From assembly GCF_007474545.1 (NCBI RefSeq), contig NZ_VKOG01000007.1, positions 95,240 to 159,239 on the forward strand: DNA of 64,000 nt. The letters are read 5' to 3'. The notes below the pieces were generated by a model. It did not search any database, was not told the DNA's origin, and saw only the letters and a program-made list of their open reading frames with translations. The DNA comes from Chryseobacterium binzhouense. GTDB lineage: Bacteria; Bacteroidota; Bacteroidia; Flavobacteriales; Weeksellaceae. Position numbers and translations under genes: made by a program. This document shows positions 8,887 through 16,680 of the stretch, in pieces (position 1 is the stretch's first letter; each line of letters opens with the position of its first letter).

Positions 8887-8977
8887 TTATAATTTGATAC
8901 AAATATAAATTTTAGCATCCAAAATTTTCATCTGTAACTGGAAATCTTTCTTTTAATCTTATAATCTGCATTCTGTA

Positions 8978-9628
8978 TTAAAATGTAATGACAACACCAT
9001 AGTCATTCATAATCTGATTGATTTTCAACGGATCCCGAATCTGGTTATTCTGAAAGTCCATATATTTAAGATCTTTCAAATTGATGATTTCTTTTGGTAC
9101 ATTTTTAAAATCATTATTGTTCAGATACAAGGATTCTAAATTTTTAATTTTTGAAAAATTTTTAGGAAGTTTCGTCAGATGATCATTTTCAAGATGTAAA
9201 ATTTTTAATTTGGGTAATAGTGAAAGTGTCTCTACTGTTTGTTCCAGATTCATATTTTTTTCTTCATTCAGATACAGCTCTTCCAGATTTTGCAGACTGC
9301 GGAAAGATTTGGGAAGATTCTTAAAATTATTTCCGCTGATATCTAATATTTTGAGATTCTGAAGCTGCGAAATTCCTTCCGGTAAAAAAGTGAGACCGTC
9401 GTTTTTCAGGCTCAAATATTCTAAATTTTTAAATTGTGACCAAAAGCCTTCAGGAAAATCAATCTTCTGATTGCTCAGATCAAGTTTTCTTACTGTTTCA
9501 GGATTTCTTAATGCTTCTTCTATTGAAGTATAGGTCTTTGTTTCCTGAGAAAAGTCCGTGTTTTGTGAAAAGCTTACATTGAAAAAGCTTAAACACAAAA
9601 ACATCAATAATAGTGTAGATGTTTTCAT
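8978..9628 (-). CDS. Secreted leucine-rich repeat protein
   Basis: The 216-residue protein has a signal peptide (1-21, ending NVSFS) and about six leucine-rich repeats from residue 48 to 200. They have the form LxxLxLxxNxLxxLPxxxxxLxxL, for example LKILDISGNNFKNLPKSF and LESLYLNNNDFKNVPKEI. LRR domains bind other proteins; the partner here is unknown. There is no lipobox and no T9SS tail, so a periplasmic or released protein is likely. The gene stands alone, 112 bp downstream of the lipoprotein gene ending at 9741, on the same strand. Confidence 0.85.
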   Translation of the reverse strand: MKTSTLLLMFLCLSFFNVSFSQNTDFSQETKTYTSIEEALRNPETVRKLDLSNQKIDFPEGFWSQFKNLEYLSLKNDGLTFLPEGISQLQNLKILDISGNNFKNLPKSFRSLQNLEELYLNEEKNMNLEQTVETLSLLPKLKILHLENDHLTKLPKNFSKIKNLESLYLNNNDFKNVPKEIINLKDLKYMDFQNNQIRDPLKINQIMNDYGVVITF

Positions 9629-9696
9629 TTCGGATATTTTTGTTGTTAAATTAACCAGCCTTTATTTCTTATTTTACTGACAATTGTAAGTGTATT

Positions 9697-9728
9697 AATC
9701 CGGCAGAGATTTTTTTCTCAGCCGGATT
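9697..9728 (-). terminator. Hairpin after the NTF2-like lipoprotein gene
   Basis: AATCCGGC / GCCGGATT with an inner GAGA/TCTC pair, 13 bp past the stop at 9741. The T run after it on the reverse strand is weak (AATAC), so this is a moderate call. Confidence 0.5.
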
Positions 9729-9740
9729 TTAAGTTCAAGT

Positions 9741-10397
9741 TTACTTTGTTTCCGGTTTGTAAGGAAGAGAAGACTTGTGAACAATAATTCTCAACTTTCC
9801 GTCTTCACCTTTTCTGAAAACCCATGTTTTGTCTACCATTACCTCATCACCTTCTTTATCGGTTACCCAGACATTTCCCATGGTAATTGCTACCGAACCG
9901 TAAATCTGGATTCCCTCATTATTATTTCCGGCATTGTCGTATCTCGCTTTCACCCATGGTTTTAAAGCAAAACCTTTATCATTAGGATAATCCGGATCTC
10001 CTCCTACAAAATAAGCCAAAGCTCCTTTTTTGTCGTTTCTGAAAGTTTGATCTCCGTACGCCAAAGTAGGTTTAAAGAAAACTTTACCCTGATCATAGTT
10101 GTAAGCATCAGACAATACCTGTTCTGCAAATTTTTTATAATCGCCCCCTTCTTCTTTTATCTGACCAATCTTCACAAGTGCATCACACCAAGCCTGCTGA
10201 GCCGCATTTACCTCATCATAGGTAATAATATCCTGCGCTCCTTCTTCCACATATACCAATCCCAGTTCATCTATCACTTTCTGCACTTTTTCATTTGTCT
10301 GGACAGGCTGACTTGGAGCTTTTTCCGTTACTTTATTACAGGAATACACCGCAGCTGCCACCATTAAACTTCCTAAAAATAATTTTGCTTTTTTCAT
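9741..10397 (-). CDS. SnoaL/NTF2-like lipoprotein (family often labelled phosphoribosyl-AMP cyclohydrolase)
   Basis: The 218-residue protein has a lipoprotein signal with Cys20 (AAAVYSC). The mature part has AAQQAWCDALVKIG, an ALAYFVGGDPDYPNDKGFALKPW stretch, IQIYGSVAITMGNVWVTD and IIVHKSSLPYKPE. This pattern fits a SnoaL/NTF2-like fold in which the C-terminal part gives a cone-shaped sheet. Related proteins are often named phosphoribosyl-AMP cyclohydrolase in databases, but none of the HisI metal-binding motifs are visible, so I do not support that name. It is transcribed divergently from the TetR gene; the 216-bp gap holds a palindromic operator candidate that could serve both. Confidence 0.7.
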   Translation of the reverse strand: MKKAKLFLGSLMVAAAVYSCNKVTEKAPSQPVQTNEKVQKVIDELGLVYVEEGAQDIITYDEVNAAQQAWCDALVKIGQIKEEGGDYKKFAEQVLSDAYNYDQGKVFFKPTLAYGDQTFRNDKKGALAYFVGGDPDYPNDKGFALKPWVKARYDNAGNNNEGIQIYGSVAITMGNVWVTDKEGDEVMVDKTWVFRKGEDGKLRIIVHKSSLPYKPETK

Positions 10398-10475
10398 AAT
10401 TGTAAGTATTTAAATTGTTAGTATATGTTTTTCGATTTTTTATTGTGCTTTATCTAAGTCTCGTTGCTTTTTTTA

Positions 10476-10532
10476 TGATAGTAAGATTTTAAAAACAAAA
10501 TCAAATACTATGCCAATTGATAGTATTACTAT
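10476..10532. promoter_or_regulatory. Candidate TetR-family operator cluster (ATAGTA/TACTAT half-sites)
   Basis: A perfect palindrome ATAGTA-T-TACTAT lies at 10520-10532. Two more half-sites flank it (ATAGTA near 10478 and TACTAT near 10506) and together form a wider dyad with GATTTT / AAAATC inside. The cluster stands 36-90 bp upstream of the TetR promoter and within the divergent intergenic region. Autoregulation is inference from the position. Confidence 0.45.
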
Positions 10533-10567
10533 TTAATGTAATTATAAAATATTTTTTGGTATAAGTT

Positions 10568-10597
10568 TTGCTACACCTGATAATAGTTATAAATTTG
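10568..10597 (+). promoter_or_regulatory. Promoter of the TetR-exporter operon
   Basis: TTG at 10568-10570, 19 bp spacer, TAAATTTG at 10590-10597. This fits the flavobacterial TTG-N17-23-TAnnTTTG consensus and predicts a leader of about 10 nt before the ATG at 10614. Confidence 0.7.
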
Positions 10598-10613
10598 CAA
10601 TATATATTGAAAA

Positions 10614-11291
10614 ATGGAATTTCAGGTTAAATTTAAGGTCAACGAAAAACTATATTTAAAAGATCCCGAAAACAGTGAGATCGGGAAAGCTATTGTGAAA
10701 AATTCTATCGAATTGATTTATGAAACCGGTTTTGAAAGCTTTACCTTCAAAAAACTGGCTCAAAAGATCAGCTCGACAGAAGCTACTGTTTACAGATACT
10801 TCTCTTCTAAGCATAAACTTCTCACCTATATCCTCAACTGGTATTGGTCTTATATAGAATTTATTTCTAATATTAAACTGCAGGAAATAAAAGATCCTTA
10901 CCAAAGAATTGAAAAAATGCTTGAGATCATCACTCATAATAATGAAACCGATGATAAGATTGAAGATTATGACCTTAATAAGCTTCACAGCATTGTGATT
11001 GCAGAAAGCAGCAAATCTTATCTTGTAAAAGAAGTAGATGAGATTAATCAGGAAATGGTTTTCAGCCCGCTAAAAAGCCTTTGCAATTTTTTAGCTGAAG
11101 TGATTATTCAGGCAAAACCTGATTTTCAGTTTCCGAAATCTTTTGCAAGCACACTTCTGGAAACAGCCCATGATCAGCAGTTTTTCAGCGAACATCTTCC
11201 TAAACTTACCGATAATCATATTGATAGAATAGATCATAAGCAATATGTTCTAAACTACTTGAGATTCATCACCTTTAATTTGATAAAATAA
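10614..11291 (+). CDS. TetR/AcrR family transcriptional regulator
   Basis: The 225-residue protein has an N-terminal helix-turn-helix (about residues 24-70) with the TetR pattern: IELIYETGFESFTFKKLAQ, then STEATVYRYFSSKHKLL. The C-terminal part is helical and would form the ligand-binding and dimer region. It is the first gene of a four-gene operon with an ABC exporter, an HlyD adaptor and a TolC channel, 9 bp ahead of the ABC gene. It most likely represses its own operon; candidate operator sites lie upstream. The inducing ligand cannot be read from sequence. Confidence 0.9.
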   Translation: MEFQVKFKVNEKLYLKDPENSEIGKAIVKNSIELIYETGFESFTFKKLAQKISSTEATVYRYFSSKHKLLTYILNWYWSYIEFISNIKLQEIKDPYQRIEKMLEIITHNNETDDKIEDYDLNKLHSIVIAESSKSYLVKEVDEINQEMVFSPLKSLCNFLAEVIIQAKPDFQFPKSFASTLLETAHDQQFFSEHLPKLTDNHIDRIDHKQYVLNYLRFITFNLIK

Positions 11292-11300
11292 TACTGAACG

Positions 11301-12974
11301 ATGGAAACTTCTCCTAAACAGCACGGTTACAATCTTTTTAAGTACGTTACTAAAGAGAAGAAAGATGTTACCAATATATATTTTTATGCCATTCTGAACG
11401 GTTTGGTACAACTTAGTGTTCCGCTTGGGATTCAATCAATTGTGAGTTTTGTAATGGGAGCCACAATGGCAACATCCATTTATATTCTGATAGGATTTGT
11501 AGTTTTGGGAACGTGGCTTGTAGGATATTTCAGGCTGAAAGTAATGCAGATTATAGAAAAAATTCAGCAAAAGATTTTTGTTGAATTTTCCATTGCCTTT
11601 GCAGAAAAGCTCCCTAAGGTCAATCTTTCAGCCACAAGAAAATATTATCTTCCCGAATTGGTTAACCGTTTTTTTGATACACAAAACCTCCAGAAAGGAA
11701 TCTCTAAAATCTTACTTGAAATTCCGACAGCACTAATCCAGATTTTCTTTGGAATTTTACTGTTGTCTTTCTATCATCCGTGGTTTTTGGTTTTTGGTGC
11801 ACTAGTTGTGATTTGTGTAATTGTAATCTTTAGGTTTACAATGGAAAGTGGTATCCAATCAAGTATCGAAGAAAGTGATAAAAAATACGAAGTAGCATCC
11901 TGGATTGAAGATATTGCAGCGTCTATCAAAACATTCAAACTCAATTCCAAGACAGAAATTCATCTTGCAGGAACCGATGAGAGAGTGGTAAAATATCTTA
12001 ATGGACGTACAAAACATTTCAGAGTCTTGGTTTTCCAATACAAAACAATTATTGCCTTTAAGGTCATCATTACATTGGTAATGCTCGCAATTGGAACTTA
12101 CCTTCTCGTTAATCAACAGCTGAATATTGGTGCTTTCATTGCAACAGAGATTGTAGTTTTGAGTATCATGATGGCGGTTGAAAAGCTTATCATAAGTCTG
12201 GAAAGCTATTATGACGTAATTGCATCACTGGCAAAACTGAATAAAGTAACAGATCTGCCGGAAGAAAATATGGGAGCCATCAATTTTGAAGAAGAAAATG
12301 TCGGTTTTGAAATTGAATTTCGGGATGTAAATTTCGCATTCAACGATTATCAGAAAATTTTGGAAAATGTTAATTTTAAAATCTCTGAAAATAGCATTAA
12401 TATCGTTACGGGAGAATTGGGTGCAGGAAAATCGCTACTGCTTAATATGATGACAGGATTTTATGAGCCAAGTTTCGGAAGTATATTATTTGATAAAATT
12501 CCAATTAAAAATATCGACAGAATATCGCTGAGAAATCAGATAGGAATGTATCTTGAAGACATGACGATCATTAAGGGAACTGTTTATGAAAACATCATTC
12601 TCGGTCACAATGAGACATCTGCCGAACAAATTCTGGATATTTCCGAAGAAATAGGAATTGAAAACTTCTCAAGCCAGTTCAGCAACGGTTTCTTCACCAA
12701 CATCAGTGAGACTGATACGGAAATATCATTCAGCTCCAAAAAGAAAATCCTGCTTCTGAGAGCAGTAGTTGGTGCAAGGAGACTATTAATTCTGGAAGAT
12801 CCTTTAGACGGAATGAATGATGAATTTAAAATAAAAATGAGAGACTATCTCTTGAAACTGAAAGAAAACACTACCATCATTATTGTTTCGAAAGATGAAA
12901 GTCTCATCAATGATGCTGATCAACATCTACATATAGAAGACGGAACGGTGAAAATTTTATTTAATAAACATTAA
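11301..12974 (+). CDS. ABC exporter (TMD-NBD half transporter) with degenerate ATPase motifs
   Basis: The 557-residue protein has an exporter membrane domain (about 1-310, several hydrophobic helices) fused to a nucleotide-binding domain (about 330-555). Walker A is intact (GELGAGKS, 371-378). The other motifs depart from consensus: the Q-loop Gln is Glu419 (YLEDM), the LSGGQ signature is ISFSS, Walker B reads LLILEDP with Glu499-Asp500 where Asp-Glu is usual, and the H-loop His is Lys531 (VSKDE). The frame shows no break, so the domain seems to have been kept and changed, not lost. With HlyD and TolC downstream it fits a type I secretion or multidrug exporter. There is no N-terminal C39 peptidase domain. 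The substrate is unknown and no toxin gene is adjacent. Confidence 0.88.
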   Translation: METSPKQHGYNLFKYVTKEKKDVTNIYFYAILNGLVQLSVPLGIQSIVSFVMGATMATSIYILIGFVVLGTWLVGYFRLKVMQIIEKIQQKIFVEFSIAFAEKLPKVNLSATRKYYLPELVNRFFDTQNLQKGISKILLEIPTALIQIFFGILLLSFYHPWFLVFGALVVICVIVIFRFTMESGIQSSIEESDKKYEVASWIEDIAASIKTFKLNSKTEIHLAGTDERVVKYLNGRTKHFRVLVFQYKTIIAFKVIITLVMLAIGTYLLVNQQLNIGAFIATEIVVLSIMMAVEKLIISLESYYDVIASLAKLNKVTDLPEENMGAINFEEENVGFEIEFRDVNFAFNDYQKILENVNFKISENSINIVTGELGAGKSLLLNMMTGFYEPSFGSILFDKIPIKNIDRISLRNQIGMYLEDMTIIKGTVYENIILGHNETSAEQILDISEEIGIENFSSQFSNGFFTNISETDTEISFSSKKKILLLRAVVGARRLLILEDPLDGMNDEFKIKMRDYLLKLKENTTIIIVSKDESLINDADQHLHIEDGTVKILFNKH

Positions 12975-12978
12975 GACA

Positions 12979-14295
12979 ATGAAACTGCAATCAGTAGATA
13001 AAATATATCTTATCAATAAAGAATCCCGAGTGAAAAGATGGTTTCTTTTCATCCTTCTTGGCGGTATTATCGTTTTATTTTTACCTTGGACGCAAAATAT
13101 CCAGGTTAAAGGAAATGTAAGCACGCTTTATCAGGAACAGCGTCCGCAGCAAATGAACTCACCAATTCCTGGAAGAATCATCAAATGGTATGTAAAAAAC
13201 GGTGATTATGTAAAAAAAGGAGATACCATTCTTCAGCTTTCCGAAGTAAAAGAAGATTATCTGGATCCGCTCTTGGTTAAACGAACCGAGCAGCAGGTAG
13301 AGGCAAAAAAAGGAGTAAGAGATTATTACGAAGCCAAAGTAGGAACTACAAACAGTCAGATTGACGCACTGAACTCTGCAAGAGATCTGAAACTGAGCCA
13401 GCTTAAAGTAAAAATAAGCCAGCTGAACAACAAATTAGAAGGTGAAGAAGCGGAATTACAGGCTGCAAGAAATGAGCTTCGAATGTCTGCTGACCAATAT
13501 GACCGACAGAAAAAAATGTATGATGAAGGCTTGGTTTCACTCACACAGTTCCAGCAAAGAAGTGTTTCTTACCAAAATGCTTTGGCAAAGAAAACATCCA
13601 TTGAAAATAAACTCGCTCAAACAAGACAGGAAATTGTAAACGTAAGCATTGAGCAGAATGCAACTATTCAGGATTATAATGAGAAACTAAGCAAAACGGA
13701 AGGTGACAGATTCCAGAGTATGGGACAAATTGAAGGCAGTGACGGCGATATTGCCAAACTTGAGAATCAGGTTGCCAATTACAGAGCAAGACAAGGTCTG
13801 TATTTCGTAATTGCTTCGCAGGATGGTCAGGTTGTACAGATCAATAAAGCTGGAATCGGTGAAATCCTTAAAGACGGTGAAAGTATAGGAGTAATTGTTC
13901 CTGAAAATGTAGATTATGCAGTAGAAATTTACATTAAACCCGTTGATTTGCCTTTGGTAAAAGAAGGACAGCGTGTGATGTGTATCTTTGATGGTTTTCC
14001 GGCAATTGTATTTTCGGGATGGCCCAACTCAAGCTACGGAACTTTTGCAGGGAAAGTAATTGCTGTAGAAAGCAACATCAGTACAAATGGTTTGTTTAAA
14101 GCACTTGTCATTCAGGATAAAGATGAAAAACAATGGCCGCCAAAAATTAAGATAGGAACCGGTGTTCAGGGAATTGCTATTTTAAATGATGTGCCGATCT
14201 GGTACGAATTGTGGCGAAACATCAACGGGTTCCCGCCTGATTATTACGAAGTGAACACAACTGATAAATCTGCAGGAAATGAAAAAAGTAAATAA
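12979..14295 (+). CDS. HlyD family periplasmic adaptor
   Basis: The 438-residue protein has one N-terminal membrane segment (about 21-38). A split biotinyl-lipoyl domain follows (NSPIPGRIIKWYVKNGDYV at about 55), then a long alpha-helical hairpin (about 95-250) and a beta-barrel/C-terminal region ending GFPPDYYEV. Membrane fusion proteins of this class join an inner-membrane ABC exporter to a TolC channel. It starts 4 bp after the ABC gene and overlaps the TolC gene by 17 bp, which indicates translational coupling and a fixed complex. Confidence 0.93.
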   Translation: MKLQSVDKIYLINKESRVKRWFLFILLGGIIVLFLPWTQNIQVKGNVSTLYQEQRPQQMNSPIPGRIIKWYVKNGDYVKKGDTILQLSEVKEDYLDPLLVKRTEQQVEAKKGVRDYYEAKVGTTNSQIDALNSARDLKLSQLKVKISQLNNKLEGEEAELQAARNELRMSADQYDRQKKMYDEGLVSLTQFQQRSVSYQNALAKKTSIENKLAQTRQEIVNVSIEQNATIQDYNEKLSKTEGDRFQSMGQIEGSDGDIAKLENQVANYRARQGLYFVIASQDGQVVQINKAGIGEILKDGESIGVIVPENVDYAVEIYIKPVDLPLVKEGQRVMCIFDGFPAIVFSGWPNSSYGTFAGKVIAVESNISTNGLFKALVIQDKDEKQWPPKIKIGTGVQGIAILNDVPIWYELWRNINGFPPDYYEVNTTDKSAGNEKSK

Positions 14296-15685
14296 ATTAT
14301 TTCCAGCTTTTCTAATTCTGTTTTCTATCCAGTTTTCTTTTGCGCAGGATTCTCTGAAACTGTCGCATCAGGAGTTTATGAATATTGTTAAAAATTACCA
14401 TCCGTTAGCTTTCAAATATCAGCTTCAAAACAGGATTGCCAGAGAAGAGATTACCAGCGCCAGAGGAAATTTCGATCCTGTAATTGCTGGAAAACTGGGC
14501 GAAAAAAATATTGACGGGACAAGATATTATTCCCAGAGAAATATTGAACTTGGTATTCCCACATGGTACGGGATAGACATTACAGGAAGCTACAATTATC
14601 TGGAAGGTCAAAAACTCAACAGCAGCGAAACACCGGGCGGGTTATACCAGTTCGGAATTACAGTTCCGTTAGCCAAAAATCTTTTGTATGACCGAAGAAG
14701 AGCCATGCTGGATCAGGCGAAATTCGGGTTGAGAATGACAGAAGCAGAACAGACGGTACTTACCAACGAACTTCTTTTAGATGCAGAAAATACGTTCTGG
14801 GAATGGGTAAAAAATTATGAAATATATAAGCTGCAAAAATCTGCCGTTCAGATCAATAGAAAACGTCTGGATCTAACAAAAAAAACATACGAGTTTGGCG
14901 AAAGACCGGCAATTGATACTGTTGAAGCCGCATCTCAGCTGCAGAGTTTTGAACTTCAGGAACGGGATGCTTTTTTGAACTTTGTAAAAAGTACCCAAGA
15001 TTTGCAGATGTTTCTCTGGAAAGAAAATCAGGAATTCTATGAAATTTCACAGCTCATTTTCCCATCATCAAGTCTGGATGAGCATTCAGGGTACAATGAT
15101 TATGAGTTCCTGGTAGAAAACGTAAAATCCAGACAGGTGGAAAATCATGCGTCATTGGAGTATTATTTTCAGAAACAAAACATTCTGGAAAGTGAACGGC
15201 GACTGAAATGGCAGAGCTTTCTTCCTAAAATAGATTTTACCTACAATTTTTTTAACAAAGAAAATTACAGACCAGATTATCTTCCTTTTTTTGATAATAA
15301 TTTTCAATACGGACTAAAACTGGAAATTCCTGTTTTCATGCGTCAGGCAAGAGCCGATTACCAGATTGCCAAACTGAAAATTTCGCAAAACCAACAGGAT
15401 TCGCAGCTGAAATTTCGAGAAATTAATACAAAAATTGAAACTTACAGAAACGAAGTAAGCAATTATTTTACCCAGATTGATATTTCATCCCAGAACCTCA
15501 ACAATTATGAGCGACTATTAAACGCTGAGGAAACAAGGTTCAGCAACGGTGAAAGTTCCTTATTTCTCATCAACTCAAGGGAAAACAAATTATTGGAAGC
15601 CCGTGAAAAAAACCTGGATCTGAAAGCCAAATTTCTAAAAAGCTATAACAAACTAAAATGGCTTAACGAGAATTTTTTAAGATAA
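14279..15685 (+). CDS. TolC family outer-membrane efflux protein
   Basis: The 468-residue protein has a signal peptide (1-22, ending FSFAQ). Two helical-barrel repeats follow: the first contains ITSARGNFDPVIAGKLGEKN and LAKNLLYDRRRAMLDQAK, the second FLPKIDFTYNFFNKEN and EIPVFMRQARADYQIAKLK. This is the usual TolC duplication. It forms the outer-membrane exit duct for the ABC-HlyD pair encoded directly upstream. The ATG lies inside the last codons of hlyD. The operon ends at the hairpin at 15706-15743. Confidence 0.93.
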   Translation: MKKVNKLFPAFLILFSIQFSFAQDSLKLSHQEFMNIVKNYHPLAFKYQLQNRIAREEITSARGNFDPVIAGKLGEKNIDGTRYYSQRNIELGIPTWYGIDITGSYNYLEGQKLNSSETPGGLYQFGITVPLAKNLLYDRRRAMLDQAKFGLRMTEAEQTVLTNELLLDAENTFWEWVKNYEIYKLQKSAVQINRKRLDLTKKTYEFGERPAIDTVEAASQLQSFELQERDAFLNFVKSTQDLQMFLWKENQEFYEISQLIFPSSSLDEHSGYNDYEFLVENVKSRQVENHASLEYYFQKQNILESERRLKWQSFLPKIDFTYNFFNKENYRPDYLPFFDNNFQYGLKLEIPVFMRQARADYQIAKLKISQNQQDSQLKFREINTKIETYRNEVSNYFTQIDISSQNLNNYERLLNAEETRFSNGESSLFLINSRENKLLEAREKNLDLKAKFLKSYNKLKWLNENFLR

Positions 15686-15705
15686 ATTTCTAATAATATT
15701 AAACT

Positions 15706-15743
15706 AAAAGGCTTTAGCATTTCAATTTTCGCTAGAGCCTTTT
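15706..15743. terminator. Bidirectional terminator between tolC and the alpha/beta hydrolase
   Basis: 13-bp stem AAAAGGCTTTAGC / GCTAGAGCCTTTT with one G-U pair and a 12-base loop, A-rich on one side and T-rich on the other. It sits between convergent genes ending at 15685 and 15780. Confidence 0.85.
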
Positions 15744-15779
15744 GCTATTTTAAAATCTAAATGATTTGTTGTTTTAAAA

Positions 15780-16634
15780 TTATTGATTCACCATTTTCTC
15801 TTGAATAAATTTTATTGATTTTTCTACAGCTGTATTAAGATCTGCAGGTAATTCTCTACTTTTCCATGGTTCTGAAGCCCCAAAGGTATGATTGGCATTT
15901 TCAATTAAAAACAATTCGGAATTGGGATTTAAAAACCGGAGATGTTCAGCATTTTTTGCACTTACGCTGTCATCTTTTGTTCCATGAATGATCAGAAAAT
16001 GTGCTTTTGCTGTTTCGGCAGCTCTTTCCACATCAAAACAGAGTTTATTGGTTTGAAAATCTTCAAAAAACTGGTAATAATGAGGCATTTGCTGTTTTGT
16101 TCTTCCGTTTTCAACATAGTAGACACCATTTTCTTTCCAGTTTTCGAGTGCTTCGTCTTTTGGGAAACGTGCAAGAGAATCAACGCTTGCCAATGTAATC
16201 AGACCATTTATTCTGGTGTCTTCAGAAGTTTTCACTAAAGAAATTCCACCACCCCTACTGTGACCTATGAGAATAATTTTCTCGGGATTTACCTGAGGTT
16301 CTTTGACAAAATGATCTAAAACAAAACTTAAATCTGAAAGCTCTTTAGAATAATTATTGTTACCAAAGGCTTCAAGATCTTCAAAATTTTCGGGATTCTG
16401 AACGGTGGTTCCGTTGTGCGAAAAATTAAATTTCACAAAGTAAAAACCTGCTTCAGCAAATTTTTCAGCCATCAGATCCCATGCTCCCCAATCTTTGTAG
16501 CCTTTATATCCATGAACAAAAATGATCAGCGGCAACTGATGATCAACTTTTGGATAAAATGCATCCGCCAGAAAATCTTTTGTTTCAGGATTTGAAAGTA
16601 TATTATTTTTACTGATAATAATTTCCATACTCAT
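15780..16634 (-). CDS. Alpha/beta hydrolase
   Basis: The 284-residue cytosolic protein has the alpha/beta-hydrolase fold. Oxyanion-loop region IIFVHGYKGYKDWG is near residue 40, the nucleophile elbow GHSRGG carries Ser126, an acid residue lies in IIHGTKDDSVSAKNA, and the catalytic His is in ENANHTFGASEPW. The layout fits esterases of the dienelactone-hydrolase/acyl-peptidase type, but the substrate cannot be named. It ends at a shared terminator and starts 46 bp beyond the end of the aminopropyltransferase gene on the same strand, so the two may be cotranscribed. Confidence 0.88.
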   Translation of the reverse strand: MSMEIIISKNNILSNPETKDFLADAFYPKVDHQLPLIIFVHGYKGYKDWGAWDLMAEKFAEAGFYFVKFNFSHNGTTVQNPENFEDLEAFGNNNYSKELSDLSFVLDHFVKEPQVNPEKIILIGHSRGGGISLVKTSEDTRINGLITLASVDSLARFPKDEALENWKENGVYYVENGRTKQQMPHYYQFFEDFQTNKLCFDVERAAETAKAHFLIIHGTKDDSVSAKNAEHLRFLNPNSELFLIENANHTFGASEPWKSRELPADLNTAVEKSIKFIQEKMVNQ

Positions 16635-16680
16635 CTTTTTTGAATGTATGTAAATTTAGTAAAAATAAAACTTCATGCTG

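Noticed and set aside
9741-10397. Naming the lipoprotein phosphoribosyl-AMP cyclohydrolase (HisI)
   Set aside because: The label is common in databases for this family, but the sequence has a lipoprotein signal and none of the HisI zinc/magnesium motifs.
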